A DNA stretch of 64,000 nucleotides. Origin: Pontivivens ytuae. GTDB taxonomy: Bacteria; Pseudomonadota; Alphaproteobacteria; Rhodobacterales; Rhodobacteraceae. Positions 55,039 to 63,329 of the stretch are shown in pieces (within the stretch, counting starts at the first letter, position 1; each line of letters opens with the position of its first letter). The stretch is from positions 248,001-312,000 of the forward strand of contig NZ_CP064942.1 in NCBI RefSeq assembly GCF_015679265.1, read 5' to 3'. The notes below the pieces were generated by a model. The model ran no database searches, was not told the DNA's origin, and saw only the letters and a list, made by a program, of their open reading frames with translations. The translations under genes were made by a program, and so were the position numbers.

Positions 55039-56009
55039 CAGGTGGCTCCGATCCGGATACGGGGATCGATGACCGCGTAGAGCAGGTCGACGATCAGGTT
55101 CACGGTGACGAAGAGGAGGGCGACGAACATCAGGTAGGCCGACATGATCGGCACATCGACGAACTCGACCGCCTGGATGAAGAGAAGGCCCGTGCCCGGC
55201 CACTGGAACACCGTCTCGGTGATGACGGAATAGGCGATCAGACCGCCGATATTGATCCCGATGATGGTGATGACCGGCACCAGCGTGTTCTTGAGCGCGT
55301 GGCGGAAGTTGATGATGCGCTCGGGCAGGCCGCGCGCACGGGCGAACTTGATGAAGTCGGTGCGCATGACCTCCAGCATCTCGGCGCGGACGAGGCGCAG
55401 GATCATGGTGAGCTGGAAGAGCGACAGCGTGATCGCCGGCAGGATGATCGCCCGCCAGCCGTCCGCCGTCAGGAATGAGGTGCGCCACCAGCCGAGATCC
55501 ACCGTGCCCGGCCGCCCGTTCGAGGGCAGCCATCGGAGCTGCACGGCGAAGAGGTAGATGAGCGAGATCCCGATGATGAAGGTCGGAAGGCTGACGCCCA
55601 CCAGCGACGACGACAGGATAAAGCGGGAAAACCAGGTGTTTCGCGCGATCCCCGTATAGACCCCCGCCGTGATCCCCAGCCCCATCGCGATGATGGCGGA
55701 GACGAAGACGAGCTCCAGCGTCGCCGGTAGCCGGTCCATGATGACCTCGGTCACCGGCTGGCGCAGGCGGTAGGAGAGCCCGAACTCGCCCTGCACCGCG
55801 TTGCCGAGGAAGCGGACATATTGCACCGGGATCGGGTCGTTGAGGCCAAGCTCGTCGCGGATGCGCTCGCGATCCTCGCGGCTCGCCTCCTGCCCGACCA
55901 TGTTGTTGACCGGGTCGCCCGCGAAGTTGAAGAGCGAGAAGCTGACCGCGGAGACCACCAGCATGACGAGGCCTGCCTGCAGGAATCGGCGCAGGATGTA
56001 GGTCAGCAT
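55038..56009 (-). CDS. ABC transporter permease (DppB type)
   Basis: 323 residues from the ATG at 56009, chosen because GGGAG is well spaced from it; an ATG at 56018 is too close to that site. Typical DppB start (MLTYILRRFLQAGLVMLV) and EAA loop DFIKFARARGLPERIINFRHALKN. It carries the large periplasmic loop with GEFGLSYRLRQPV. It follows the binding-protein gene after a terminator-like hairpin. Confidence 0.9.
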   Translation of the reverse strand: MLTYILRRFLQAGLVMLVVSAVSFSLFNFAGDPVNNMVGQEASREDRERIRDELGLNDPIPVQYVRFLGNAVQGEFGLSYRLRQPVTEVIMDRLPATLELVFVSAIIAMGLGITAGVYTGIARNTWFSRFILSSSLVGVSLPTFIIGISLIYLFAVQLRWLPSNGRPGTVDLGWWRTSFLTADGWRAIILPAITLSLFQLTMILRLVRAEMLEVMRTDFIKFARARGLPERIINFRHALKNTLVPVITIIGINIGGLIAYSVITETVFQWPGTGLLFIQAVEFVDVPIMSAYLMFVALLFVTVNLIVDLLYAVIDPRIRIGAT

Positions 56010-56135
56010 CTGGCTCATTCTCCCTATTGCCATGGCCCCGGACGGTATCCGGCGGCGCTCGCGGGCCTCGGTTTCGTCTGGCTCGGGCCTGTCCCGGCCC
56101 ATCGGCCCGGACGATGCGCCGCGCGATGGCGACGC

Positions 56136-56178
56136 CTTAAAATGCAACGCCCCGCCGGATGCAAGACCCGGCGGGGCG
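56136..56178 (-). terminator. Strong hairpin between binding-protein and permease genes
   Basis: Perfect 11-nt arms (CGCCCCGCCGG and CCGGCGGGGCG) with an 8-nt loop lie 10 nt after the binding-protein stop, then TTGCATTTT. It may terminate or stabilise the mRNA, lowering permease expression relative to the binding protein. Confidence 0.7.
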
Positions 56179-56188
56179 CGCGTTCAGC

Positions 56189-57748
56189 TTACTCGTTCAC
56201 GATCGCATAGCGGAAGCGCGGCGTGTCGTCCGCCGCGATCGGCAGCTCCACGTTCTCGGCCAGACCCCAGGCGAGCACCTGGTGGTGGATGACCGAGTAG
56301 GGCAGCGCCTCGTCGACGATGGTCCACGCCTGCGAGATCAGCTCGCCGCGGGCCTCCAGATCCGTCTCCACCGCCATGGCGGCGACCAGCTCGTCGAGCT
56401 GCGGGTCGGAATAGCCGGTGGCGTTCCAGGAGCCCTCGCTGTCCATCAGGAACGAGAAGATGTAGTGGCTGTCGAGCGTCGGCACGCCCCAGCCCAGCAG
56501 GAAGAAGTCGGTCTCCCGGTTCTGGATCTTGGGAAAGTGCTGGGCGCGCGGAAGTGCTTCAAGCTGCACCTCGATGCCGATCCGCGCCAGCATCGCGACG
56601 GCGGCCTGGCAGATCGCCTCGTCGTTGTTGTAGCGGTTGTTCGGGCAGTCGAGCCGGACGGAGAAGCCGTCACCGTAGCCCGCTTCCTCCATCAGGGAGT
56701 TCGCCATCTCGATGTCGACCTCGGTCGGCGCGTCCATCGCCTCGGTGTAGCCGAGCACGCCCGGAGAGGCGACCATGCCGCCCGGTGCCGAGAGACCGTC
56801 CATCACCACGCGCTGGATCGCGGAGCGGTCGATCGCCATGTCGATCGCCTGGCGCACGCGCACGTCGGAGAACGGGTTACCCTCGACGCTGGCGGTGCGC
56901 AGATCCTCGGCGCCCTGATCGAAGCCGAAGAAGATCGAGCGGATCTGCGGGGTCGTGCTGACCGTCAGGCCGTCGGCCTGCTCGATCCGGTTGAGATCCT
57001 GCAGCGGCGGGTCGAGCACGAAGTCGACCTCACCCGACAGCAGGGCCGCGACGCGGGTCGCCGCGTTGGTGATCGGGCGGTATTCGAGCCGCTGGACGTT
57101 GCCGGGGAACTCGCCTTCGCCCCACCACGCGGCGTTGCGCGTCAGGACCGTGCGCTCCTCGGGCAGGCGCTCTTCGACGATGAAGGGGCCGGTGCCGTTG
57201 GCGTTGCGGATCGCGAAGGTCTCTTCATTCGCGGCGTAGTCCTGCGGGATCTCGACGCCGTTTTCGGTCGCCCAGCCCTCGTCCATGATGAAGATCGAGG
57301 TGAGCTGGTTCGGCAGGATCGGGTTCGGACCGTCGGTGCGCAGGATGACGGTGAAGTCGTCCACCTTCTCCACCTCGGTCACGGAATCGATGAGGGTGGA
57401 GAAATCGGAGCTCTCCGCCTTCGCGCGGTTGATCGAGAAGACGACGTCGTCCGCGTTGAACTCCTCCCCGCCATGGAAGGTCACGCCCTCGCGCAGGGTG
57501 AACTGCCAGCCGCCGTCCACCGGCTCCCACGCGGTCGCGAGCTCGGCCTCGAGCTCCAGCGCCGGGTTGCGGGTGACGAGCGATTCGTAGATCAGCCCGT
57601 TCATCGCGGTGGTCGGACCTTCGTTCTGCGAATGCGGATCCAGCGTCAGCGCGTCGCCCTGCGTGGTATATCGCAGCGTCTGTGCACTGGCCGCGGAGGC
57701 CAGCAGCGCTGCGCCGAGCGTCAGCGCGGTCAAGGTACGAATGGTCAT
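56189..57748 (-). CDS. Extracellular solute-binding protein, peptide ABC importer (SBP_bac_5)
   Basis: 519 residues; a signal peptide ends about residue 22 (ASA). Family 5: QNEGPTTAMNGLIYESLV, GVTFHGGEEFNADDVVFS, AIDRSAIQRVVMDGL. It would deliver peptides or a similar ligand to the DppB/DppC/DppDF importer encoded downstream. AGGAGAGAGG precedes the ATG. It is the first gene of the operon and is divergent from the thiolase. Confidence 0.9.
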   Translation of the reverse strand: MTIRTLTALTLGAALLASAASAQTLRYTTQGDALTLDPHSQNEGPTTAMNGLIYESLVTRNPALELEAELATAWEPVDGGWQFTLREGVTFHGGEEFNADDVVFSINRAKAESSDFSTLIDSVTEVEKVDDFTVILRTDGPNPILPNQLTSIFIMDEGWATENGVEIPQDYAANEETFAIRNANGTGPFIVEERLPEERTVLTRNAAWWGEGEFPGNVQRLEYRPITNAATRVAALLSGEVDFVLDPPLQDLNRIEQADGLTVSTTPQIRSIFFGFDQGAEDLRTASVEGNPFSDVRVRQAIDMAIDRSAIQRVVMDGLSAPGGMVASPGVLGYTEAMDAPTEVDIEMANSLMEEAGYGDGFSVRLDCPNNRYNNDEAICQAAVAMLARIGIEVQLEALPRAQHFPKIQNRETDFFLLGWGVPTLDSHYIFSFLMDSEGSWNATGYSDPQLDELVAAMAVETDLEARGELISQAWTIVDEALPYSVIHHQVLAWGLAENVELPIAADDTPRFRYAIVNE

Positions 57749-57862
57749 GAGGACCTCTCTCCTGTTGCTGTGAACCGGCCGTCGGGTGCGGCCGCTAAGG
57801 ACAAAGGCTTTGACCTTTTTACCGGATAGTCAAGAGATGCGCCGGGCCTCGACTGTCGTGAT

Positions 57863-57887
57863 GCGCGTATTTGGGGAAAGATGAAGG
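57863..57887 (+). repeat. Post-stop motif, copy b
   Basis: GCGTATTTGGGG followed by AAAGATGAAGG. Unlike the other four copies, it is in the gap between the divergent binding-protein and thiolase genes, 77 nt before the thiolase start and not downstream of a gene on its own strand. Confidence 0.5.
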
Positions 57888-57963
57888 CGACGGCGCTTGA
57901 ACGGGACCCGGCGTCATGCCACCTTTATCTGAACAAGCGTTCATAACTTCCGGGGAGGGAAGG

Positions 57964-59136
57964 ATGGCCGAGGATCCCATCGTCATCGTCGGGGCGAGCC
58001 GTACGCCCATGGGCGGATTCCAGGGCGAGCTCGCGGGGGCGAGCGCCTCCGAGCTCGGTGGATCGGCCATTGCCGCAGCACTTGCGGGCGGCGGGGTCGC
58101 GGCGGGCGATGTGGACGAGCTCCTGATGGGCTGCGTCCTACCCGCGGGTCAGGGTCAGGCCCCCGCACGGCAGGCCGGTTTCGCCGCCGGGCTCGGCGAG
58201 GAGGTGCCCGCCACCACGCTTAACAAGATGTGCGGCTCGGGCATGAAGGCGGTGATGATGGCCCATGACCAGCTCGCGCTTGGCAACGGCAGGATCGTCG
58301 TCGCAGGCGGGATGGAGAGCATGACGAACGCCCCCTACCTTTTGCCGAAGATGAGGGGCGGCGCGCGGCTCGGCCATGGCGAGGTCGTCGATCACATGTT
58401 CCTCGACGGGCTGGAGGACGCCTATGACAAGGGCCGCCTGATGGGCACCTTCGCCGAGGATTGCGCCGAGAAGTACCAGTTCACCCGCGAGGCGCAGGAC
58501 GCCTATGCGCTCGCCTCCCTCGACCGGGCGCAGAACGCCGATTTCTCCGACGAGATCTCGGTGATGACGGTGAAGGGCCGCAAGGGCGACAGCGTGGTGG
58601 AGAGCGACGAGCAGCCGCGCACCGCTCGGCCCGACAAGATCCCGAACTTGAAGCCTGCTTTCCGGAAGGACGGCACTGTGACGGCTGCGAATGCGTCGAG
58701 CATCTCGGACGGGGCCGCGGCGCTCGTGCTGATGCGGCAATCGGAGGCGGAGGCGCGGGGGCTGACGCCGCGCGCCCGCATCCTCGGCCACGAGAGCCAC
58801 GCGCAAGCGCCGGGCTGGTTCACCACCGCGCCCGTGCCCGCGGCACGGCGGCTGATGGAGCGGGTCGGGTGGAGCGTCGAGGACGTCGATCTCTTCGAGG
58901 TGAACGAGGCGTTCGCGGTCGTGCCCATGGCCTTCATGGCCGAGACCGGAGCGCCGCATGACAAGGTGAACGTGAACGGCGGGGCCTGCGCCCTCGGCCA
59001 CCCGATCGGGGCCTCCGGCGCGCGCATCCTCGTGACCCTGCTCAACGCGCTGGAGAAGCGGGACGCGACGCGCGGCCTCGCCGCGATCTGCATCGGCGGC
59101 GGCGAGGGTACCGCCGTGGCGATCGAGCGCATTTGA
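57964..59136 (+). CDS. Acetyl-CoA C-acetyltransferase / thiolase
   Basis: 390 residues. The nucleophile is C90 in TTLNKMCGSGMKAV, the conserved histidine is in NVNGGACALGHPIGASG, and the second cysteine is in AAICIGGGEGTA. It can form acetoacetyl-CoA or cleave 3-ketoacyl-CoA; the closeness to a DMSP lyase and an acyl-CoA dehydrogenase favours degradation, but a biosynthetic (PhaA-like) role is also possible. GGGGAGGGAAGG precedes the ATG at 57964. It is first in the operon. Confidence 0.92.
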   Translation: MAEDPIVIVGASRTPMGGFQGELAGASASELGGSAIAAALAGGGVAAGDVDELLMGCVLPAGQGQAPARQAGFAAGLGEEVPATTLNKMCGSGMKAVMMAHDQLALGNGRIVVAGGMESMTNAPYLLPKMRGGARLGHGEVVDHMFLDGLEDAYDKGRLMGTFAEDCAEKYQFTREAQDAYALASLDRAQNADFSDEISVMTVKGRKGDSVVESDEQPRTARPDKIPNLKPAFRKDGTVTAANASSISDGAAALVLMRQSEAEARGLTPRARILGHESHAQAPGWFTTAPVPAARRLMERVGWSVEDVDLFEVNEAFAVVPMAFMAETGAPHDKVNVNGGACALGHPIGASGARILVTLLNALEKRDATRGLAAICIGGGEGTAVAIERI

Positions 59137-59157
59137 CCGCGTGGGGCGCCGGGCGAC

Positions 59158-59871
59158 ATGACAGCCATGGAACCGCACGAGATCATCGCACCCGATGTGC
59201 CGCCCGAAGGCCCGCCGACCGAGCGCCTGTCCCGCCGGCCCGACTGGGTCTACCTGCTGCGCGAGTTCGCGGAAATGTACCGCCGCGGCTCCTCCGGCGG
59301 GTCGAAGGCGATCCGCGCCCACCAGCGCCGCGTGCGGGAGGCGATCGGCCGGGTGATCGCCGACGATCCGGGCGTCGCCCACCGCTACCGCGAGGACAAG
59401 CCAGTCACCGCCCACCTGCGCCGCGCCCTCGACCAAGGGCGGCGGGAGCGCACCGAAAGCGTGGTCCGCGCCATCGACGCGGTGGGCGAAGAGCTCTCCT
59501 GGCTTTACGGCTACGAGAAGGTGCCGCGCGGCCTTGCCCAGAAATTCGCCTATGCCGAGTTCGCGGGGCCACAGGGGCCGGTGGTGACCGAGCACCTGAT
59601 CCTCGGCCTCGTGCTCTTCGCGCCCGGCACGACCTATCCCGCCCATGCGCATGAGGGGCTGACGGAGAGCTACTACACGCTCTCCGGCAGCGTGTCGGAG
59701 AATGACGATGGCGTGTTCGCGCCGGGCTCCATGATCTTCAACCCGCCGGGGCGGCGGCACCGGATCACGACCGGCGACCACGAGCCGGTGCTGCTGGCCT
59801 ATGCCTGGGAAGGGCCGCGCGACAAGCTGGTGGTGCAGAAGATGACTTTCACGAAAAGGGGACGCGGATGA
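59158..59871 (+). CDS. dddL: Dimethylsulfoniopropionate lyase, DddL-like
   Basis: 237 residues, the expected length for DddL. The helical N-terminal domain is followed by a cupin (about 145-215) with the metal ligands H163, H165, E170 and H201 (in PAHAHEG, LTESYY and GRRHRI) and the family block LILGLVLFAPGTTYPAHAH. DddL splits DMSP into dimethyl sulfide and acrylate. No acuR/acuI gene is next to it, unlike the arrangement in Rhodobacter sphaeroides. It is in the thiolase operon with a 21-nt gap from the thiolase and a 4-nt overlap with the next gene. Confidence 0.85.
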   Translation: MTAMEPHEIIAPDVPPEGPPTERLSRRPDWVYLLREFAEMYRRGSSGGSKAIRAHQRRVREAIGRVIADDPGVAHRYREDKPVTAHLRRALDQGRRERTESVVRAIDAVGEELSWLYGYEKVPRGLAQKFAYAEFAGPQGPVVTEHLILGLVLFAPGTTYPAHAHEGLTESYYTLSGSVSENDDGVFAPGSMIFNPPGRRHRITTGDHEPVLLAYAWEGPRDKLVVQKMTFTKRGRG

Positions 59872-60242
59872 AGACGCTCAGCGACATGGTGGCCGCCGCG
59901 AAGGCCGAGGTGGAGACGATCACGGTGGCCGAGGCGATGGAGATGCACGGGCGCGAGAACGTGACCTTCGTCGATGTGCGCGAACCGCCCGAGGTGGCGC
60001 AGGGCCGTATCGCGGGCGCGGTGCCGGTGCCGCGCGGCACGCTGGAGTTTGCCATCGACGGCCCGTCGCCGAACCCCGCCATGGCCGACAAGGGGCGCAC
60101 CTATGTCTTCTACTGCGCCGCAGGTGGCCGCGCCGCGATGGCCGCCGCGACGGCAAAGGAGATGGGCTACGCCGACGCCAAGGTGATGGAAACCGGCTTC
60201 GGCAACTGGAAAGAGGCCGGCGGGCCGGAGGAGGGCCGGTGA
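59868..60242 (+). CDS. Rhodanese-like sulfurtransferase, single domain
   Basis: 124 residues with one rhodanese domain. FVDVREPPEVAQGRIAGAVPVPRG is typical, and the active-site loop CAAGGRAA starts with the catalytic C83. It carries sulfane sulfur. The sequence is related to the C-terminal half of the next gene product. It overlaps dddL upstream and the second rhodanese downstream by 4 nt each (ATGA, GTGA). Confidence 0.9.
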   Translation: MKTLSDMVAAAKAEVETITVAEAMEMHGRENVTFVDVREPPEVAQGRIAGAVPVPRGTLEFAIDGPSPNPAMADKGRTYVFYCAAGGRAAMAAATAKEMGYADAKVMETGFGNWKEAGGPEEGR

Positions 60243-60949
60243 TCTTCGTCGAGGATCCCGGGGAGCTTGGCCGCTATCCGGGCTGGAGCTGCATCGTCCT
60301 GACCAAGGGGATGGAGGCCGCCGACGCGGGCGAGGCCATCGCCGCGGGCCATTTCGACGGGCTCGCGGAGATCGGGTTCCACGGTCCCGGCGCCGAGGCG
60401 TGGTTCCCAGCTCTGGACAGCTACTTCTCCGGGAAGGGCGGCGGGCCGGAGCTCAGGGCGCTCGACGAGCGGCTCTTCGCCTCGGTGCTCGCAGACGCGG
60501 TGGTGACGGGCTTGCACAACCGGCTCGTCATCCTGCGCGCGCCGGAGGGCGACGCGCGCCGCGGTGCGGACCGGATGGTGGCCGAAGCAAACACGGTCGT
60601 TGAACACATCCCGGCCGCCGACGCGCTCGGCCTCGTCGAGCATCCCGACGTGCAGTTCATCGACCTGCGCGACGTGCGGGAGGTCCACCGCGAGGGCCAC
60701 ATCCCCGGCGACTACCACTGCCCGCGCGGCATGCTGGAATTCTGGCTCGACCCGACCTCGGAATACGCGAAATCCGTTTTCCAGCAGGACAAGAAATACG
60801 TCTTCTACTGTGCGGCCGGCATGCGCTCCGCCCTTGCAGCGCGCACGGCGCAGGAGATGGGCCTGCGCAACGTCGCCCATATCGAGGACGGCTTTGCCGG
60901 CTGGCGCGCGGCGGGCGGCCCGGTGAAGGAACGACTGAGGATCCTCTGA
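60239..60949 (+). CDS. Rhodanese with uncharacterised N-terminal domain
   Basis: 236 residues from a GTG. The C-terminal half (about 120-235) is a rhodanese with C191 in YCAAGMRSAL. The first 115 residues (VEDPGELGRYPGWSCIVLTKGME, with C18) do not match a rhodanese and I do not recognise them; they may be a separate domain. The C-terminal half resembles the preceding single-domain rhodanese, which points to local duplication. It is tightly coupled on both sides (4-nt overlap, then 1 nt to the acyl-CoA dehydrogenase). Confidence 0.8.
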   Translation: MIFVEDPGELGRYPGWSCIVLTKGMEAADAGEAIAAGHFDGLAEIGFHGPGAEAWFPALDSYFSGKGGGPELRALDERLFASVLADAVVTGLHNRLVILRAPEGDARRGADRMVAEANTVVEHIPAADALGLVEHPDVQFIDLRDVREVHREGHIPGDYHCPRGMLEFWLDPTSEYAKSVFQQDKKYVFYCAAGMRSALAARTAQEMGLRNVAHIEDGFAGWRAAGGPVKERLRIL

Positions 60950-60950
60950 C

Positions 60951-62081
60951 ATGCTGACCGAAGACCAGACCCTGATCCGTGACACAGCGCGCAGCTTCGC
61001 GCGCGACCGGCTGGCCCCGGGCTCGCTGAACCGCGAGGCAGCCGGCGAGATCGAGCCCGAGGTGCGGCGCGAGCTGGGCGAGATGGGCTTTCTGGGCATG
61101 ACCATCGACCCCGACTGGGACGGGGCGGGCGCGGATTACGTCAGCTACGCCGTGGCGCTGGAGGAGATCGCGGCGGGCGACGGCGCGGTCTCGACCATGG
61201 TGAGCGTGCACAATGCGCCCTTCCTCGCGATCCTCGACCGGTTCTGCACCGACGGGCAGAAGGAAACCTGGCTGAAGCCGGCGGCGCGCGGCGAGCACAT
61301 CGGCTGCTTCGCGCTGACGGAGAGCCATGCGGGTTCGGATGCCTCGGCCCTACGCACGCGGGCGGAGAAACGGAACGACCGCTACGTGGTCAACGGCTCG
61401 AAGCAGTTCATCTCCTCCGCGCGGATCGGCGGCGCGACGATCCTCTTCGCCGTGACGGACCCGGCGGCGGGCAAGCGGGGGCTCTCGGCGTTCTATGTGG
61501 AGAATGACACCAAGGGCTTTCACGTCGCCAAGGTGGAGGAGAAGCTGGGGCAGAAGGCCTCGGACACCTGCGCGCTCGCCTTCGACGACATGGAGGTGCC
61601 CTTCGAGAACCGGATCGGGGAGGAAGGCGAGGGCTACAAGATCGCCCTCTCCTCGCTGGAAACCGGCCGGATCGGCATCGCGGCGCAGGCCGTAGGCATG
61701 GCGCAGGCGGCCTTCGATGCGGCGCTGAAATACGCACGGGAGCGGGAGAGCTTCGGCTCCGCGATCTTCAACCACCAGGCTGTGCAGTTCCGCCTCGCCG
61801 ACATGGAGACGGAGATCGAGGCGGGCCGCCAGATGGTGCTGAACGCCGCCCGGATGAAGGATGCGGGCGTCCCCTGCCTGCGCGAGGCGGCGATGGCGAA
61901 GCTCTACACCTCCGAGATGGCGGAGCGGGTGTGCTCAGGCGCGATCCAGACGCTGGGCGGCTACGGCTACCTGAGCGAATACGGGATCGAGAAGATCTAC
62001 CGCGACGTCCGCGTCTGCCAGATCTACGAGGGCACGTCGGACATCCAGAAGATGCTGATCGCGCGGCAGATGGCGGGTTAG
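60951..62081 (+). CDS. Acyl-CoA dehydrogenase
   Basis: 376 residues, ordinary acyl-CoA dehydrogenase length. FAD/substrate segments: CFALTESHAGSDAS and QFISSARIGGATI; the catalytic glutamate is E360 in IYEGTSDIQKML. It oxidises a short- or medium-chain acyl-CoA. Its place behind dddL and two rhodaneses suggests it acts on an intermediate of that pathway, perhaps an acryloyl/propionyl- or thio-acyl-CoA; this is inference. It is last in the operon. Confidence 0.92.
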   Translation: MLTEDQTLIRDTARSFARDRLAPGSLNREAAGEIEPEVRRELGEMGFLGMTIDPDWDGAGADYVSYAVALEEIAAGDGAVSTMVSVHNAPFLAILDRFCTDGQKETWLKPAARGEHIGCFALTESHAGSDASALRTRAEKRNDRYVVNGSKQFISSARIGGATILFAVTDPAAGKRGLSAFYVENDTKGFHVAKVEEKLGQKASDTCALAFDDMEVPFENRIGEEGEGYKIALSSLETGRIGIAAQAVGMAQAAFDAALKYARERESFGSAIFNHQAVQFRLADMETEIEAGRQMVLNAARMKDAGVPCLREAAMAKLYTSEMAERVCSGAIQTLGGYGYLSEYGIEKIYRDVRVCQIYEGTSDIQKMLIARQMAG

Positions 62082-62104
62082 TGTTTTCAGGTAAGCTGTG
62101 AGGA

Positions 62105-62227
62105 CCGCGCCAGACCTGGAGGGCGCGTGAGGGACGGTTGATCAACGTCCGCGCGTTCAAGCATCCATGTTCTGACTTCTGCGAATGACATCGCCAACGC
62201 GCCCTCCGGGGGGGAGGTCGGGCGCGG
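62105..62227 (-). repeat. MITE-like element, copy 2 (inverted relative to copy 1)
   Basis: About 123 bp. Left end CCGCGCCAGACCTGGAGGGC, right end GGAGGTCGGGCGCGG with a few extra G bases. The interior, on the minus strand, has ACATGGATGCTTGA and aligns without gaps to the copy at 25450-25565. It lies just after the acyl-CoA dehydrogenase stop. Confidence 0.7.
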
Positions 62228-62281
62228 CCCGGCGTGGCCGCCGGGCGGGACGGAGATGCTTGTGGGCGCTCCTAATAAGGC

Positions 62282-62380
62282 GGTCCCGGCGCTTCGGCCG
62301 GGACGGTTGCTTTCCGTTGCTACCACCCCGGACTTGATCAGGGGCCGCTCGGACAACCGCGCGGTCCCGCTTCAACGGCG
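62282..62380. repeat. Composite palindromic repeat, unit 7
   Basis: An A palindrome (62282-62306, identical to that at 23178-23202), then B (CCCCGGACTTGATCAGGGG, 62326-62344), a linker, and a degenerate A-like GCGGTCCCGCTTC. Confidence 0.65.
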
Positions 62381-62472
62381 CGCCATGCTCCGGCTCGACC
62401 GGAGCATCTGCTGCATAGGGAGATCCTCGGGTCGAGCCCGAAGATGACGGCCCAGAAAACTAAGCTCACACC

Positions 62473-62518
62473 CTAACTTTCCTTGACACGACTCACCTCG
62501 ACCCTCAAAGTTAGGACC
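62473..62518 (+). promoter_or_regulatory. ArsR operon promoter/operator region
   Basis: CTAACTTT (62473-62480) and AAAGTTAG (62507-62514) are exact inverted repeats flanking TTGACA (62483-62488), a good -35. A -10 box is unclear. The next codon region has a third related half, CTAACCTTT (62523-62531). The second arm ends 4 nt before the ATG at 62519, so the leader must be very short or absent. Confidence 0.5.
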
Positions 62519-62863
62519 ATGGCTAACCTTTCACAGAACCTCGACGCGATCTTCCGCGCCCTTGCCGACCCGACCCGCCGGGAGGTGCTCGCCTTGCTCG
62601 AACGCGAGCCAGCCAGCGTCAAGACGCTCGCCGCCCGGTTCGACATGGCCCTGCCCTCCTTCCTCGCGCACGTAAAGCTGCTGGAGGAGGCGGGCCTGAT
62701 CGAGACCGAGAAGGTCGGCCGCGTCCGCTCCTGCGCGATCCGGTCCGATGGCCTGCGGGCCGCGGAACGCTGGCTGCGCGACCGCAGGCGCTTCATCGAC
62801 GAGCGGCTGGATGCCCTCGGCGACTTCCTTGCAGATGAGACAGACGGAGGAGACGACACATGA
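62519..62863 (+). CDS. ArsR family transcriptional regulator
   Basis: 114 residues. Winged-helix core: FRALADPTRREVLALLEREPASVKTLAARFDMALPSFLAHVKLLEEAGLIETEKVGRVR. No metal-binding ELCVCDL-type cysteines, so it is the metal-independent type that commonly regulates an adjacent SRPBCC gene. A longer TTG frame at 62483 would overlap the -35 box and is rejected. The stop overlaps the next gene by 4 nt. Confidence 0.9.
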   Translation: MANLSQNLDAIFRALADPTRREVLALLEREPASVKTLAARFDMALPSFLAHVKLLEEAGLIETEKVGRVRSCAIRSDGLRAAERWLRDRRRFIDERLDALGDFLADETDGGDDT

Positions 62864-63318
62864 CCGGCTTTCAGGACCATGCCTTCAGCCTCACCCGGGA
62901 ATACGCGGCCCCGCCGCTCCGCGTTTTCGACGCCTGGGCGGACCCGCAGGCCAAGGGCCGCTGGTTCGCGGCCAGCGGTCCGGGACGCGGCGCGATCTTC
63001 GACTGGCGCATGGAATTCCGGCCCGGCGGGCGGGAGGAAGGACGGATCGAAACGCCCTTCGGCCCGGTCACCTATCACGGCGTCTACCACCTGACCGAGC
63101 GCCCGCAGCGCATCCTGCACACCTACGAGATGCGGATGGACGGGCGGCTCTTCTCCACCTCTCTGACCTCGATCGACTTCGCCGAACGCGAGCGCGGCTG
63201 CCGCATGACCTATGCCGAACGGCTCGTCCATGTGGACGCGCCCGAGACGATCGACATGCGCCGCGCCGGATGTGCCGAGATGCTCGACCGCCTCGGCGAT
63301 CTGCTCGTCACCGCCTGA
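62860..63318 (+). CDS. SRPBCC (AHSA1-like) protein, copy 1
   Basis: 152 residues: FSLTREYAAPPLRVFDAWADPQAKGRWF and later RMEFRPGGREEGRI are typical of AHSA1-like START-fold proteins. It binds a hydrophobic ligand; the function is unknown. It is coupled to the ArsR gene (ATGA overlap) and is a paralogue of the next gene. Confidence 0.9.
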   Translation: MTGFQDHAFSLTREYAAPPLRVFDAWADPQAKGRWFAASGPGRGAIFDWRMEFRPGGREEGRIETPFGPVTYHGVYHLTERPQRILHTYEMRMDGRLFSTSLTSIDFAERERGCRMTYAERLVHVDAPETIDMRRAGCAEMLDRLGDLLVTA

Positions 63319-63329
63319 AGGAGGACACG

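Larger units (their letters stand above)
62082..62518. other. 437-nt intergenic region: repeats and ArsR promoter
   Basis: It contains the second MITE-like copy (62105-62227), a composite A/B palindrome unit (62282-62380), a small palindrome (TGCTCCGG...CCGGAGCA) near 62387-62406 and the ArsR promoter region (62473-62518). No gene is seen. Confidence 0.7.

Noticed and set aside
59158..59871. DddQ or DddW instead of DddL
   Set aside because: Those are also cupins, but the 237-residue length and the LILGLVLFAPG block fit DddL better; without a search this remains a judgment.
62483..62518. Earlier TTG start for the ArsR gene
   Set aside because: It would coincide with the TTGACA -35 box and adds residues unlike ArsR N-termini.
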